Below are positions 49,028 to 58,731 of a stretch of 64,000 nucleotides of DNA, one piece after another. The first letter of the stretch is position 1. Every line of letters starts with the position of its first letter. Source of the DNA: Bacillus sp. ISL-45 (GTDB taxonomy: Bacteria > Bacillota > Bacilli > Bacillales > Cytobacillaceae); NCBI RefSeq assembly GCF_018613195.1, contig NZ_JAGGQQ010000005.1, forward strand, positions 91,593 to 155,592, in the 5' to 3' direction. The position numbers and the translations under genes are program-made. The notes below the pieces were generated by a model. It was given only the letters and a program-made list of their open reading frames with translations, had not been told where the DNA came from and made no database searches.

Positions 49028-49792
49028 ATCGACAGCATTTATACTTTGGTATTCTTGTTTTACGGCCTAATCCTAGGCTCCTTCTACAACGTAGTAGGCC
49101 TCCGGGTCCCAGAAGGAAAATCAATCGTGTCACCGCGTTCTTCTTGCCCCACCTGCGGGCATCAGCTGCGTGCGATTGAATTGATTCCGGTAGTTTCATA
49201 TTTACTTCAAAGGGGGAAGTGCCGCCAGTGCAAGGTCGGCATTTCGCCCGTTTATCCTTTTTTTGAGCTTTTGACAGGTCTGATGTTTGCGGGTGCCTAT
49301 CTTTTGCTTGGCTGGAGCGGTGAATTGGTCATCGCACTGACTTTGATTTCATTATTCATCATCATTACGGTGTCCGACCTTGCGTACATGATGATCCCTG
49401 ATAAGGTGCTGCTTGTATTTGCGGGTATTTTTATTATCGAGCGTATAATTATTCCTCTATCACCCTGGTGGGACTCATTCGCTGGGGCAGTTGCGGGATT
49501 CATGATCCTCTTGTTTATTGCCCTCATCAGCAAAGGGGGAATGGGTGGCGGCGATATCAAGCTTTTTGCGTTGATTGGGTTCGTGGTTGGTTTTAAGACC
49601 ATGCTTCTATCCTTCTTCTTTGCTACCTTTTATGGCGCTTTCTTTGGCATTGCTGCCATGCTGCTTGGATATGTAAAAAGAAAGCAAGCAATTCCATTCG
49701 GCCCGTTCATTGCCCTTGGTACTCTAACAGCCTATTTCTATGGTGCAGAAATCTTAGGATGGTATCTTCAACTTTTCGTGATTGCCTTGTAA
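49028..49792 (+). CDS. Prepilin peptidase (PilD/ComC)
   Basis: An aspartic membrane protease that cleaves and N-methylates prepilins. GLILGSFYNVVGLRVP begins the N-terminal domain, and CPTCGH with CRQC gives the four zinc cysteines. Catalytic aspartates lie in VSDLAYMMIPD and in GGGDIKLFAL. About six membrane segments follow. No ATG or GTG fits: a strong AAGGAGG at 49013-49019 is 8 bases from an ATC at 49028, giving IDSIYTLVFLF. The only usual start, TTG 49046, is 26 bases away. I place the start at 49028, with uncertainty. It is at the comC position of B. subtilis. Confidence 0.88.
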   Translation: MDSIYTLVFLFYGLILGSFYNVVGLRVPEGKSIVSPRSSCPTCGHQLRAIELIPVVSYLLQRGKCRQCKVGISPVYPFFELLTGLMFAGAYLLLGWSGELVIALTLISLFIIITVSDLAYMMIPDKVLLVFAGIFIIERIIIPLSPWWDSFAGAVAGFMILLFIALISKGGMGGGDIKLFALIGFVVGFKTMLLSFFFATFYGAFFGIAAMLLGYVKRKQAIPFGPFIALGTLTAYFYGAEILGWYLQLFVIAL

Positions 49793-49861
49793 ATAAGCAA
49801 TTAATTTAAGTCCAAGATCTTCACCATTAAAAGTACAGTCATACATTAAGGAGTTTCAATC

Positions 49862-50854
49862 ATGGCATTTTCCTTATTTTCCAGCAGAAACAAGATTGTC
49901 AATATCGTGCTCAATGACCATTCAATTCGTTTTGTGGAGCTAAAACAGAAGAACCCGGTCATAGTGAATCATTATGGACAGAGGTACTTACCGCCAGGAA
50001 TTATTTCAGATGGGAAAATCCTTGATTTTGCCACCTTATCCAATATAGTGGATGAATGCATAGCTGAATGGAAAATAGCCAAAAGGGAGATTCGCTTCAT
50101 CGTACCAGATTCCCTTGTCATTATCAGGAAGGTAAGTATTCCTGGGGATGTCAAAGATGATGAAATTGATGGCTACTTATATTTGGAACTCGGTTCAACC
50201 ATCCATTTGCCTTTTGAAGATCCCGTATTTGATACAATTAAACTAGGTACAGATAATAATAAACAAGAGATTCTCTTATTCGCTGCCCCGGAAAAATACA
50301 TACTTGAGTTTGAGGACTTATTTAAAAATGTCAAACTTAAGCCGGTGGCAGCTGATATTTCACCGCTGGCTATCTACCGACTCTATCATCAACAAGACAT
50401 GGCGGTGAGAAATGAGGTATTGCTTACTGTTCAATTCGACCTAGACGTTGTCAGTTTGTGTATATTTGAAGAGCAAATCCCAGTTTTTATGCGTCATATC
50501 CCAGGTGATTTAAAGGATAGCTGGAAGCTATCACTTCGGAGAGAGGGTCATTCGAATCCAGAACTCGTTTATGATGGTGAAGTATCCGATATTATATTCC
50601 AGCTTGAGGAAATCTATCGGGATATTGCGAAACTAATGGATTTTTATCGGTTTTCCCTGACACAGGGAAAAAAAGAGGTAACAAAACTTTTAGTAAATGG
50701 TGACCATCCGATGCTGGACCGGGCTATTGCCGATATGACCGATCGGTTTGGAATGTCTGTATCAACAATCAATCTGAAAGCAACTGGCTCGAAATCAGAA
50801 GAATTGCCAGTTGCGTTTAATCTTGCTCTTGGGCTTGGCTTGAAAGAGGTGTAA
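49862..50854 (+). CDS. pilM: Type IV pilus assembly protein PilM
   Basis: A 330-residue actin-like cytoplasmic protein that links PilN/PilO to the motor. The N-terminal strand pattern SSRNKIVNIVLNDHSIRFVELKQ and the EIRFIVPDSLVIIRKVSIP segment are typical of PilM. The ATPase loops (VQFDLDVVSLCIF, then KLLVNGDHPMLDRAI) are weakly conserved. ATG 49862 follows AAGGAG at 49849-49854. It lies 2 bp before pilN. Confidence 0.88.
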   Translation: MAFSLFSSRNKIVNIVLNDHSIRFVELKQKNPVIVNHYGQRYLPPGIISDGKILDFATLSNIVDECIAEWKIAKREIRFIVPDSLVIIRKVSIPGDVKDDEIDGYLYLELGSTIHLPFEDPVFDTIKLGTDNNKQEILLFAAPEKYILEFEDLFKNVKLKPVAADISPLAIYRLYHQQDMAVRNEVLLTVQFDLDVVSLCIFEEQIPVFMRHIPGDLKDSWKLSLRREGHSNPELVYDGEVSDIIFQLEEIYRDIAKLMDFYRFSLTQGKKEVTKLLVNGDHPMLDRAIADMTDRFGMSVSTINLKATGSKSEELPVAFNLALGLGLKEV

Positions 50855-50856
50855 TA

Positions 50857-51465
50857 ATGCTGGTTGAGATTAATCTTTTACCAAAAAAAGAGCATAGAAA
50901 GTCATCACAGCTTATTATTGCCGCGGTTCCCCTTTTGTTCATAGCGATAACTATTTCTATTATTTATCTTCAGGGAAGCAGCTATGAATATGAAATGAAA
51001 CAAGTCGATCAGAAAATCTCTAGTCTGCAAAAATTGAATAATCTCCAGCAGGAAAAATTGGCTGAAGAAAATGCCGGAAATTCATTAGTCAAACTTCAGG
51101 AAGCGGTCCAATGGGCAGAGAAATACCCGGTGCAAACAGTACCTATTGTGCGGAACATCATTTCCTTGCTGCCTGAACGCGGATTTATCCAGAACTTTGA
51201 ATATAGCAACATGGATTCTATTCTTGTCACGATTCAATATGATGCTTCAAGGGACGCTGCCTTTTACCTGAGCTCCTTGAAACAATCGGAATGGGTCAGA
51301 CAAGCTGAATTGCTGAATGTGGTAGCACTTGAGCTTTCAGATGGTGCTGAAGAAAACAATTCTTCTGATGGTACAACACTTCCGCGCTATAGTGCGGATT
51401 ATAAAATTGTATATCGGCCGGAATTTTTCAAACCGGAAGCGGGCGAAGGAGGAGATGGCTCATGA
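50857..51465 (+). CDS. pilN: Type IV pilus assembly protein PilN
   Basis: A 202-residue bitopic protein. The cytoplasmic N-terminus EINLLPKKE is the PilM-binding motif. One membrane segment (about 19-40) and a coiled coil (about 45-80) precede a small extracellular domain. It overlaps pilO by 4 bp. Confidence 0.88.
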   Translation: MLVEINLLPKKEHRKSSQLIIAAVPLLFIAITISIIYLQGSSYEYEMKQVDQKISSLQKLNNLQQEKLAEENAGNSLVKLQEAVQWAEKYPVQTVPIVRNIISLLPERGFIQNFEYSNMDSILVTIQYDASRDAAFYLSSLKQSEWVRQAELLNVVALELSDGAEENNSSDGTTLPRYSADYKIVYRPEFFKPEAGEGGDGS

Positions 51466-52292
51466 ACCTTCGGCTGGAAAAAAAACATTATATGATCCTT
51501 TTTGCAGCAGCAGTCGTCTCTATTTTTGTTTATCTAATTGCTTTTTATTTATATTTGAATCCCTTGAATACTAGCTTGGCGTTAAAGGAAAGCCAGTTGA
51601 AAATGGAGCAAGAGCTGAATGCAACATTGGAAGCAAGACTTGCTACAGTAAATGAAACAGACTTTAGCAGTACAGCTGAGTTGCAAAAAAGGCTCCCGGT
51701 TGACCCAATGGTAGAGCAGTTAGTTCTTGACATAGAGAAAGCAGAAGTGATTTCCAACAGCTTTGTCTCTTCGATCGAATTCAATGCTGAGCAACAGGCG
51801 GGAGTTCCATTGGAGCAGGAAACAACATCTGAAGAAAAGGTTGAGCAACTAAATAATGACTCTGAGGATCAGGTTGAAAGCACTATAGCAGAGGTGCCAG
51901 TATCGAATTCGCAAACAATGGTTCCCGATGGCCTGTTAAAAACATCTGTCGAAATCAATGTTAAAGCAGAGAATTACTTTAGCCTCGAGAAATTCATAGA
52001 AACGTTAGAATCCTTAATGCGCATTGTGGTCGTAGAATCTATTTCTTTTAGTGGGCCGCAAGAAAGTTTCGTAGTATCAGATGAAGAAGTGCCGATTGAA
52101 ATGTCGTTATCGATCAACTCGTTTTATTTTCCGGAACTTGCAGACTTGATGGACTACAACCCAAAAATCCAGGCACCCGAACCTGCCAACAAACGCAACC
52201 CATTCCCGACTTTCGGCGATTATTCAGAGGATAATCTTATCGAACAAGAGCAGTCCGACGAGGATGAAACCGAGGAAACAGGCGAAAACTAA
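51462..52292 (+). CDS. pilO: Type IV pilus assembly protein PilO
   Basis: A 276-residue bitopic protein with one membrane segment (about 12-32), a coiled coil (about 35-75) and an extracellular domain that should pair with PilN. An acidic linker (about 110-150) and a very acidic C-terminus are unusual additions. It is assigned by topology and by its place after pilM and pilN. The last gene of the pilus operon, followed by a terminator. No pilP or pilQ is seen, as expected without an outer membrane. Confidence 0.82.
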   Translation: MNLRLEKKHYMILFAAAVVSIFVYLIAFYLYLNPLNTSLALKESQLKMEQELNATLEARLATVNETDFSSTAELQKRLPVDPMVEQLVLDIEKAEVISNSFVSSIEFNAEQQAGVPLEQETTSEEKVEQLNNDSEDQVESTIAEVPVSNSQTMVPDGLLKTSVEINVKAENYFSLEKFIETLESLMRIVVVESISFSGPQESFVVSDEEVPIEMSLSINSFYFPELADLMDYNPKIQAPEPANKRNPFPTFGDYSEDNLIEQEQSDEDETEETGEN

Positions 52293-52321
52293 TCTAGTAA
52301 AAAAATTGACGAAAGCATTCT

Positions 52322-52356
52322 ATAACAAGACGACAAAAGTCTTGTTATTTTTTTTT
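52322..52356 (+). terminator. Terminator of the pilus operon
   Basis: ATAACAAGAC (52322-52331) and GTCTTGTTAT (52339-52348) form a perfect stem followed by at least eight T. Confidence 0.93.
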
Positions 52357-52408
52357 GCCATTATGATAGGATGAAGCAAACACGAACGGGCAGGGGGAGG
52401 TACAAGCA

Positions 52409-53533
52409 TTGGACAAGCAAGGAAAGTCTATTACAATCAAGATTAATGGCAAGGACCGTCCGATTCAGGCAGACAAAAGGATGCAGGATAATGGAGTCAG
52501 AAGGAAACATAAACAAGAAGGACCCAATGAGAGTAATCCATATGATCAAAAAAAGAGCAGCAACTACCAAATCAATGACCTTCGCGGAGACCGAAACAAG
52601 GTCTATCCGCTGGAAAAAGAAGCAGCGCTGAATGAAAGTGCAGCTGCCCAGGAACAAACTGAGGAAAGCTTTGATTGGATTTTGCCTGATCCCGTAGACG
52701 AGGAAATCATAAAGGAATACAAAATCGCTCCGAAACAGGAAAAAAAGCAAAAAAAGAAGGGCATCGGCATTTCGGTTTGGAATACTAAATCAAAACGCAG
52801 CAATCGCCTTTATACGACAATCATCATGAATGTCGTTTTTGCCGTGTTGCTTGGGACAGCGTTTGGAGTGACATTCCTTAAATTCCTCCCATCAGAACCA
52901 GATACGGCTGCACCAGCAGCGACGCAGCCAAAAGCAGGGCAAACAGCAGAGAAACCGGCAGGAGGGAAGGAGTCGATTGAGTTAGAATCGATCCAGACCT
53001 TTATCGTCCAGAATGGTATTTTCACAACAGAGACTGCTGCGAAGGAAAGGGTGGACCTCCTTGCCGGCCAGGGAGTAACAGCTGAGTTATTTCCAGTGAA
53101 TGGCCAATTCGCCGTCTATTTATCAACAGCGGGAAGCATTGAGGCCGCCAAACAACAGGCGGAGTCACTCAAGGCTAAGGGGGTTGATGAGGTGTACGCT
53201 AAACCATTTGAAATTGCAGGGAGCACGGCAGCAGGATTAACAGCAGCTGAATCCGAATTACTCCAGCAGGCACCGAAAATCTATACGATCCTGATGAACG
53301 GATCGGCAGCTGCAGCGGAAGAAGTTCAGAAAGTGGAAAAATACCAGGCGATGCTAAGCAAAATTGAAGATAACAGTGTTAAAGATCAAACCGTCCTGAA
53401 GGCGAAGGTAAGCCTAGAGAGGGCGGGAGCTGCGTTTATAAGCTACCAGAAAACGAAGGATACCAATCAGCTTGCGGAAATGGAAAAAAGCCTTCTCGCA
53501 TTCCTTTCTGCATACCAGACTATAGGAAAGTAA
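52409..53533 (+). CDS. spoIIB: Stage II sporulation protein B (SPOR domain)
   Basis: SpoIIB localises to the sporulation septum and helps start engulfment. The 374-residue protein starts DKQGKSITIKINGKDRPI, as in B. subtilis SpoIIB. A charged cytoplasmic part (about 1-130), one membrane segment (about 138-157; TTIIMNVVFAVLLGTAFGV), an Ala/Pro-rich linker and a SPOR-like peptidoglycan-binding domain (about 190-265; IQTFIVQNGIFTTETAAKE) follow. Start TTG 52409 has GGGGGAGG upstream. Its place between the pilus operon and maf matches comC-spoIIB-maf in B. subtilis. Confidence 0.88.
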   Translation: MDKQGKSITIKINGKDRPIQADKRMQDNGVRRKHKQEGPNESNPYDQKKSSNYQINDLRGDRNKVYPLEKEAALNESAAAQEQTEESFDWILPDPVDEEIIKEYKIAPKQEKKQKKKGIGISVWNTKSKRSNRLYTTIIMNVVFAVLLGTAFGVTFLKFLPSEPDTAAPAATQPKAGQTAEKPAGGKESIELESIQTFIVQNGIFTTETAAKERVDLLAGQGVTAELFPVNGQFAVYLSTAGSIEAAKQQAESLKAKGVDEVYAKPFEIAGSTAAGLTAAESELLQQAPKIYTILMNGSAAAAEEVQKVEKYQAMLSKIEDNSVKDQTVLKAKVSLERAGAAFISYQKTKDTNQLAEMEKSLLAFLSAYQTIGK

Positions 53534-53570
53534 TATACCAGAATATTTTCCGGGAAATCGTACAAATTAA

Positions 53571-53610
53571 CAGAGCCTTCGGCAAAATGCGCCAGGCTCT
53601 GATTTTTTTT
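53571..53610 (+). terminator. Terminator of spoIIB
   Basis: CAGAGCCT (53571-53578) and AGGCTCTG (53594-53601) pair, with a smaller GGC/GCC pairing inside, followed by eight T. Confidence 0.88.
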
Positions 53611-53705
53611 GCCAAACCGACGACTAAAGATTGTTACGAAAGGTGAACTTTGATAGTATTAGTTTGTATCTCCCTTTGATGCAAAAAGAAAAGAAAGGTG
53701 ATTTT

Positions 53706-54278
53706 ATGCAACGCCTCATTTTAGCCTCTTCTTCTCCACGGCGAAAAGAACTTCTTGAAAACCTCCGCTTGAATTTTGAAATCTCGAGCAGTGATGCAGA
53801 CGAAAGTTTCAGTGAGACACTCAGCCCTGCTGACGTAGTTATGGAGCTTGCTTCCAGAAAGTCGGGAACTGTGGCTAAGGATTATCCTGATTGCTTCGTG
53901 ATTGGTTCGGATACTGTCGTAGTGCATGATGGAACGATCCTTGGGAAGCCAGAAAGCGGACAAGAAGCCTTGAAGATGCTCAAGAAGCTGTCTGGGGACA
54001 CCCATTCAGTCTACACAGGAGTATCAATAATCTCCCCTGAGAAGGAAACGCGTTTCTATGAAAAAACAGATGTGACGTTCTGGGAATTGTCAGATGAAGA
54101 AATCGACACCTATATAAAGAGCGGTGAACCATTCGATAAGGCGGGCGGCTATGGAATCCAGGGATTCGGCAGTATGCTTGTCAAAGAAATCAGTGGGGAT
54201 TATTACACAGTTGTTGGACTGCCTGTATCCAGGATGATCAGGGAGTTAAGAAAAATCGGATACAACCTTCCTTATTAA
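53706..54278 (+). CDS. maf: Maf nucleotide pyrophosphatase / septum inhibitor
   Basis: The 190-residue Maf protein hydrolyses dTTP, UTP or modified nucleotides and inhibits septation when overproduced in B. subtilis. The N-terminus LILASSSPRRKELL, the catalytic SDTVVVHDGTILGKP and DKAGGYGIQGFGSMLV are conserved. ATG 53706 is chosen over the far upstream 53631 because AAAGGTGA precedes it and the length then equals the family (189). Confidence 0.96.
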   Translation: MQRLILASSSPRRKELLENLRLNFEISSSDADESFSETLSPADVVMELASRKSGTVAKDYPDCFVIGSDTVVVHDGTILGKPESGQEALKMLKKLSGDTHSVYTGVSIISPEKETRFYEKTDVTFWELSDEEIDTYIKSGEPFDKAGGYGIQGFGSMLVKEISGDYYTVVGLPVSRMIRELRKIGYNLPY

Positions 54279-54343
54279 AAGAAAACCACAGAAACTTCTT
54301 CTACACTTCCCTCGTCATAATCAATGACTGGGAGGAAAATCTA

Positions 54344-55033
54344 TTGTCTACACATTCATTAATGATCAGAGATTATCCGCAAAATGAGCGGCCGCGGGAG
54401 CGATTTGTCCAAAATGGCCCCCAGAGCCTTTCCAATCATGAATTGCTTGCCCTGCTGTTAGGCACGGGATCGCGGGAGGAATCAGTCCTTCAGCTTGCGA
54501 ACAGAATGCTTTCCCAGTTTGAGGGCCTCCGGCTTCTTAAAGATGCAACACTGGAAGAGCTGACACAAATTAAAGGAATCGGGACAGCAAAAGCGATCCA
54601 TGTCCTTGCGGCTGTGGAAATCGGCAGGCGCATCGCCAACCATACCCTTGATGAACGCTATGTGATCCGCTCACCGGAAGACGGTGCGAAATATTTAATG
54701 AACGATATGCGCTTCCTGACCCAGGAGCATTTTGTCTGCCTGTACTTGAATACGAAAAATCAGGTGATCCACAAGCAGACGATTTTCATCGGCAGCCTTA
54801 ACGCTTCGATTGTCCATCCGCGAGAGGTCTTCAAAGAAGCGGTCCGCAGATCAGCAGCATCCGTCATTTGCGTCCACAATCATCCCTCGGGTGACCCGAC
54901 TCCGAGCAGGGAGGATATCGAAGTCACCAAGCGGCTTGCCGAGTCCGGGAAAATTGTCGGAATTGAATTGTTAGATCATTTGATCATTGGGGAAAATAAA
55001 TATGTTAGTTTGAAGGAAAAAGGGTATGTATGA
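54344..55033 (+). CDS. radC: RadC family JAMM protein
   Basis: A 229-residue protein with an N-terminal helix-hairpin-helix region (LTQIKGIGTAKAIHVLAAVEIGRR is its core, given in part) and a JAMM metalloprotease-like domain. The metal motif reads VHNHPSGDPTPSREDI near residue 180, with an upstream glutamate in FKEAVRRSAAS. The biological role is unsettled, and DNA repair is not well supported. TTG 54344 follows GGGAGGAAA at 54330-54338. Equivalent to B. subtilis ysxA. Confidence 0.93.
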   Translation: MSTHSLMIRDYPQNERPRERFVQNGPQSLSNHELLALLLGTGSREESVLQLANRMLSQFEGLRLLKDATLEELTQIKGIGTAKAIHVLAAVEIGRRIANHTLDERYVIRSPEDGAKYLMNDMRFLTQEHFVCLYLNTKNQVIHKQTIFIGSLNASIVHPREVFKEAVRRSAASVICVHNHPSGDPTPSREDIEVTKRLAESGKIVGIELLDHLIIGENKYVSLKEKGYV

Positions 55034-55132
55034 TACTAGGATTTTGATTGACGTTGCGATATAATATAATTTATGATTTTTGCGGACAAGTTAAAAATTT
55101 GTCAGGAAATCTGCCTATGAACATTCAACTAA

Positions 55133-56215
<1,083 letters not shown>

Positions 56216-56217
56216 TA

Positions 56218-56254
56218 GGGAAGGGAAGCGGGGATTATCCACTTCCCTCCCTTT
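56218..56254 (+). other. Hairpin between mreB and mreC
   Basis: GGGAAGGGAAG (56218-56228) pairs with CTTCCCTCCC (56242-56251) with one bulged base, followed by only three T. It may partly attenuate transcription and lower mreCD relative to mreB. Confidence 0.45.
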
Positions 56255-56289
56255 CTGTCATCCATTTTTATAGATTAGAGGTGTAAATC

Positions 56290-57180
56290 ATGCCACAGTT
56301 CTTTTTTAATAAACGCCTGATAATGCTGCTTGTGAGCATTATTGTCCTCGTGGCATTGATTGGATTTTCTTTAAGGGAAAGAGAAGAATTGACGTGGCCC
56401 GAGCAGTTTATCAAAGACTCGACCAGCTGGGTGCAATCCGTTGTTTCCAGGCCGGCCAATTATATCGCTGGTTTAATTGAGAACCTTCAAGACTTGCAAA
56501 ATACATATCAGGAAAACAAAGAGTTGAAGAAACGCGTAGATGATATGGCCCGCCTTGAAGCGAAAGTATACTCCCTTGAAAAAGAAAACGAGGAGCTTCA
56601 GGAAATTTTAGATAAGAAAGAATCACTAGCAGACTATGAGCCAATCCAGGCTATCAGGATTGCCAGAAGTCCTGAACGATGGAATGAACTGATCATCATC
56701 AATAAAGGCGCTTCCAACGGAATTGAAAAAAATATGGCCGTTATCACATCAAAAGGCTTAATTGGCAAAGTCAAAAGCACAACACCATTTTCGGCAACCG
56801 TGCAGCTAATCAGCTCAATTGACCCGACTAACAGGATTTCTGCAATCCTGCAGGCTGACAAGCCGCTTTATGGCACGATCGAAGGATATGACAAGAAAAA
56901 TGAGCTTCTTTTATTAAAAGGACTTCCATATAATGCGGAAATTGAAAAAGGACAAAATGTCGTCACCACTGGTATGGGCGGCATCTTTCCGAAAGATCTT
57001 CCAATTGGCAAGGTTGTCAAAGTTGTCCCTGATCAATTTGGCTTAAATCAAACAGCATATATTAAGCCCGAAGCAAATCTCTATGACCTGGAACATGTCA
57101 TGGTTGTTAAAAAATCAATGATATCAGTAGACATAGAAGAAAGCTTGGAAGATAGTGAAGGCGAGGAGGAAGGCAATTGA
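56290..57180 (+). CDS. mreC: Rod-shape determining protein MreC
   Basis: A 296-residue bitopic protein of the elongation machinery. One membrane segment (about 8-25), a coiled coil (about 65-112; ELKKRVDDMARLEAKVYSLE) and a pair of extracellular beta domains follow (NELIIINKGASNGIEKNMAVIT, then GLIGKVKSTTPFSATVQLI). The C-terminal 15 residues are acidic. ATG 56290 follows AGAGGTG. It overlaps mreD by 4 bp. Confidence 0.95.
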   Translation: MPQFFFNKRLIMLLVSIIVLVALIGFSLREREELTWPEQFIKDSTSWVQSVVSRPANYIAGLIENLQDLQNTYQENKELKKRVDDMARLEAKVYSLEKENEELQEILDKKESLADYEPIQAIRIARSPERWNELIIINKGASNGIEKNMAVITSKGLIGKVKSTTPFSATVQLISSIDPTNRISAILQADKPLYGTIEGYDKKNELLLLKGLPYNAEIEKGQNVVTTGMGGIFPKDLPIGKVVKVVPDQFGLNQTAYIKPEANLYDLEHVMVVKKSMISVDIEESLEDSEGEEEGN

Positions 57181-57695
57181 TCCGTTTCTTGCTCCCTGCT
57201 CTTTTCGCTTTTTTATTCATTCTGGAAAGTTTGTTTGTTGAATTGCTGCCTGCCGAGTTATTCAACAGTGACCGGATTCTTGTACCGCATTTCCTCATGG
57301 CAGGGATTTTATTTTTGACGGCGTACCTGAGCCCAAAACATGGAATCCTTTATGGGCTAATTTTTGGACTCCTTTTTGATATCGTCTACACGGAAATCAT
57401 CGGGATCTATCTATTCATGTTCCCGTTCATTGCTTATTTGGCCGCAAACATGATGAGGATCCTGCAGACCAATATTTTAATTGTATCCATACTATCCCTG
57501 CTTGGCATTGTGCTTCTGGAGGTAGGAGTCTACGAGTTGATGCTGCTGATAAAAATTACTGACCTGGACTTTTCGACCTATGTTAAAATAAGACTAGTCC
57601 CAACATTGATTCTAAACCTTGCCTTTATCATATTGGCTGCCTATCCATTTAAAAAACAGTTCGAGAATGCTGCAGACTGGCTTAGAAACGAATAA
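57177..57695 (+). CDS. mreD: Rod-shape determining protein MreD
   Basis: A 172-residue integral membrane protein with about five membrane segments, partner of MreC. The LILPALFAFLFILES-type N-terminus, GILYGLIFGLLFDIVYTEIIG and the aspartate between segments agree with the family. Start TTG 57177 overlaps the mreC stop, with GAGGAGGAAGG at 57164-57174. The last gene of the unit. No terminator is obvious before minC. Confidence 0.93.
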   Translation: MIRFLLPALFAFLFILESLFVELLPAELFNSDRILVPHFLMAGILFLTAYLSPKHGILYGLIFGLLFDIVYTEIIGIYLFMFPFIAYLAANMMRILQTNILIVSILSLLGIVLLEVGVYELMLLIKITDLDFSTYVKIRLVPTLILNLAFIILAAYPFKKQFENAADWLRNE

Positions 57696-57905
57696 TAGTG
57701 GTTGTCTGTACTTTTTTAAGGAAAAGTATTTTTACTCATATAAGCAGGCTGGATTTTAGAAAGCAGTGAGCACGGTTTTTCAAATAAAGGAGTTTGGCGG
57801 ATACTTGTCGAATTTCTTTCAGTAATATTAGAAATTACTTTTTATAGCAGACAATTGTCTTGCGCTTTTTGTTCTGAGGTAGAAAGTTTAACTTTTACAC
57901 TTAGA
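57696..57905. other. Gap after mreD
   Basis: About 210 AT-rich bases without gene, terminator or clear promoter. The structured repeat follows directly. Confidence 0.4.
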
Positions 57906-58028
57906 TTAGTGTCTAGCTCCAGCGCCTAGCCCCTCGAGACGTTTCGGTCCGGCCAATGAAGTCAAAGAACGACTTCACTGGTTGGCCCTCCAATGCTGAT
58001 CGGGGCTGACCAAGGCGCTTGCGCTTTT
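57906..58028 (+). repeat. Dispersed structured repeat, copy 2
   Basis: It runs from TTAGTGTCTAGCTC to GGCGCTTGCGCTTTT, 123 bp. AGCGCCTAGCCCC pairs with GGGGCTGACCAAGGCGCT through two blocks. Inside, GGCCAA and TTGGCC enclose the hairpin TGAAGTC-loop-GACTTCA. Copy 1 has GGCCG and CGGCC at the same place, a paired change. It ends 21 bp before minC. Confidence 0.8.
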
Positions 58029-58049
58029 CGTATGAGGTGAACATCCAGT

Positions 58050-58730
58050 ATGAAGAAAACACAAAATGTGACAATAAAAGGAACAAAAGATGGACTTACG
58101 CTCCATTTGGATGATACTTGCTCCTACGATGAACTGAAGAAGGAGCTCGACAGGAAGCTTTCCAATTCTTCACGTGTCCAGGAAGAGCAGCAGCTGCTTT
58201 CAGTTAAGGTGAAAGTAGGAAATAGATATCTTTCAAAAGCTCAGGAAGAAGAGCTGAAAGACCTGATCCGGCAGAAGAGGAACTTAATCGTCGAGGATCT
58301 GGAGACGAATGTGATCACAAGGGAGGAGGCCGACAAGCTTCGTCAGGAAACAGAAATCGTGTCTGTTGCCAAAGTGATCCGTTCAGGACAGGTTCTTGAG
58401 ATAACTGGTGACTTGCTGCTCATTGGAGATGTCAATCCCGGAGGAACAGTGAAAGCGACAGGAAATATATTTATCATGGGTGCTTTAAGAGGGGTTGCAC
58501 ATGCAGGTTCGGAAGGCAATAACGAAGCAGTCATTGCTGCTTCTGTCATGAAGCCATCACAACTTAGGATCAGTGATTGTATCAACCGGGCTCCGGACCA
58601 TGTTCCCGATGAAGAAAACCGTGTGATGGAATGTGCTTACATATCGGACAGTCAACAGATTGTAGTTGATAGATTGCAAGTTTTAATGAAAAAAAGACCT
58701 AATTTAACTAGATTTGAAGGAGGCCTTTAA
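58050..58730 (+). CDS. minC: Septum-site determining protein MinC
   Basis: The 226-residue FtsZ inhibitor blocks division near the poles. The N-terminal FtsZ-acting domain (about 1-95; [23 protein letters not shown]) and the C-terminal beta-helix that binds MinD (about 110-215; [25 protein letters not shown] in part) are intact. ATG 58050 follows GAGGTGAAC at 58034-58042. The length equals B. subtilis MinC. It lies one base before minD. Confidence 0.96.
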   Translation: MKKTQNVTIKGTKDGLTLHLDDTCSYDELKKELDRKLSNSSRVQEEQQLLSVKVKVGNRYLSKAQEEELKDLIRQKRNLIVEDLETNVITREEADKLRQETEIVSVAKVIRSGQVLEITGDLLLIGDVNPGGTVKATGNIFIMGALRGVAHAGSEGNNEAVIAASVMKPSQLRISDCINRAPDHVPDEENRVMECAYISDSQQIVVDRLQVLMKKRPNLTRFEGGL

Positions 58731-58731
58731 A

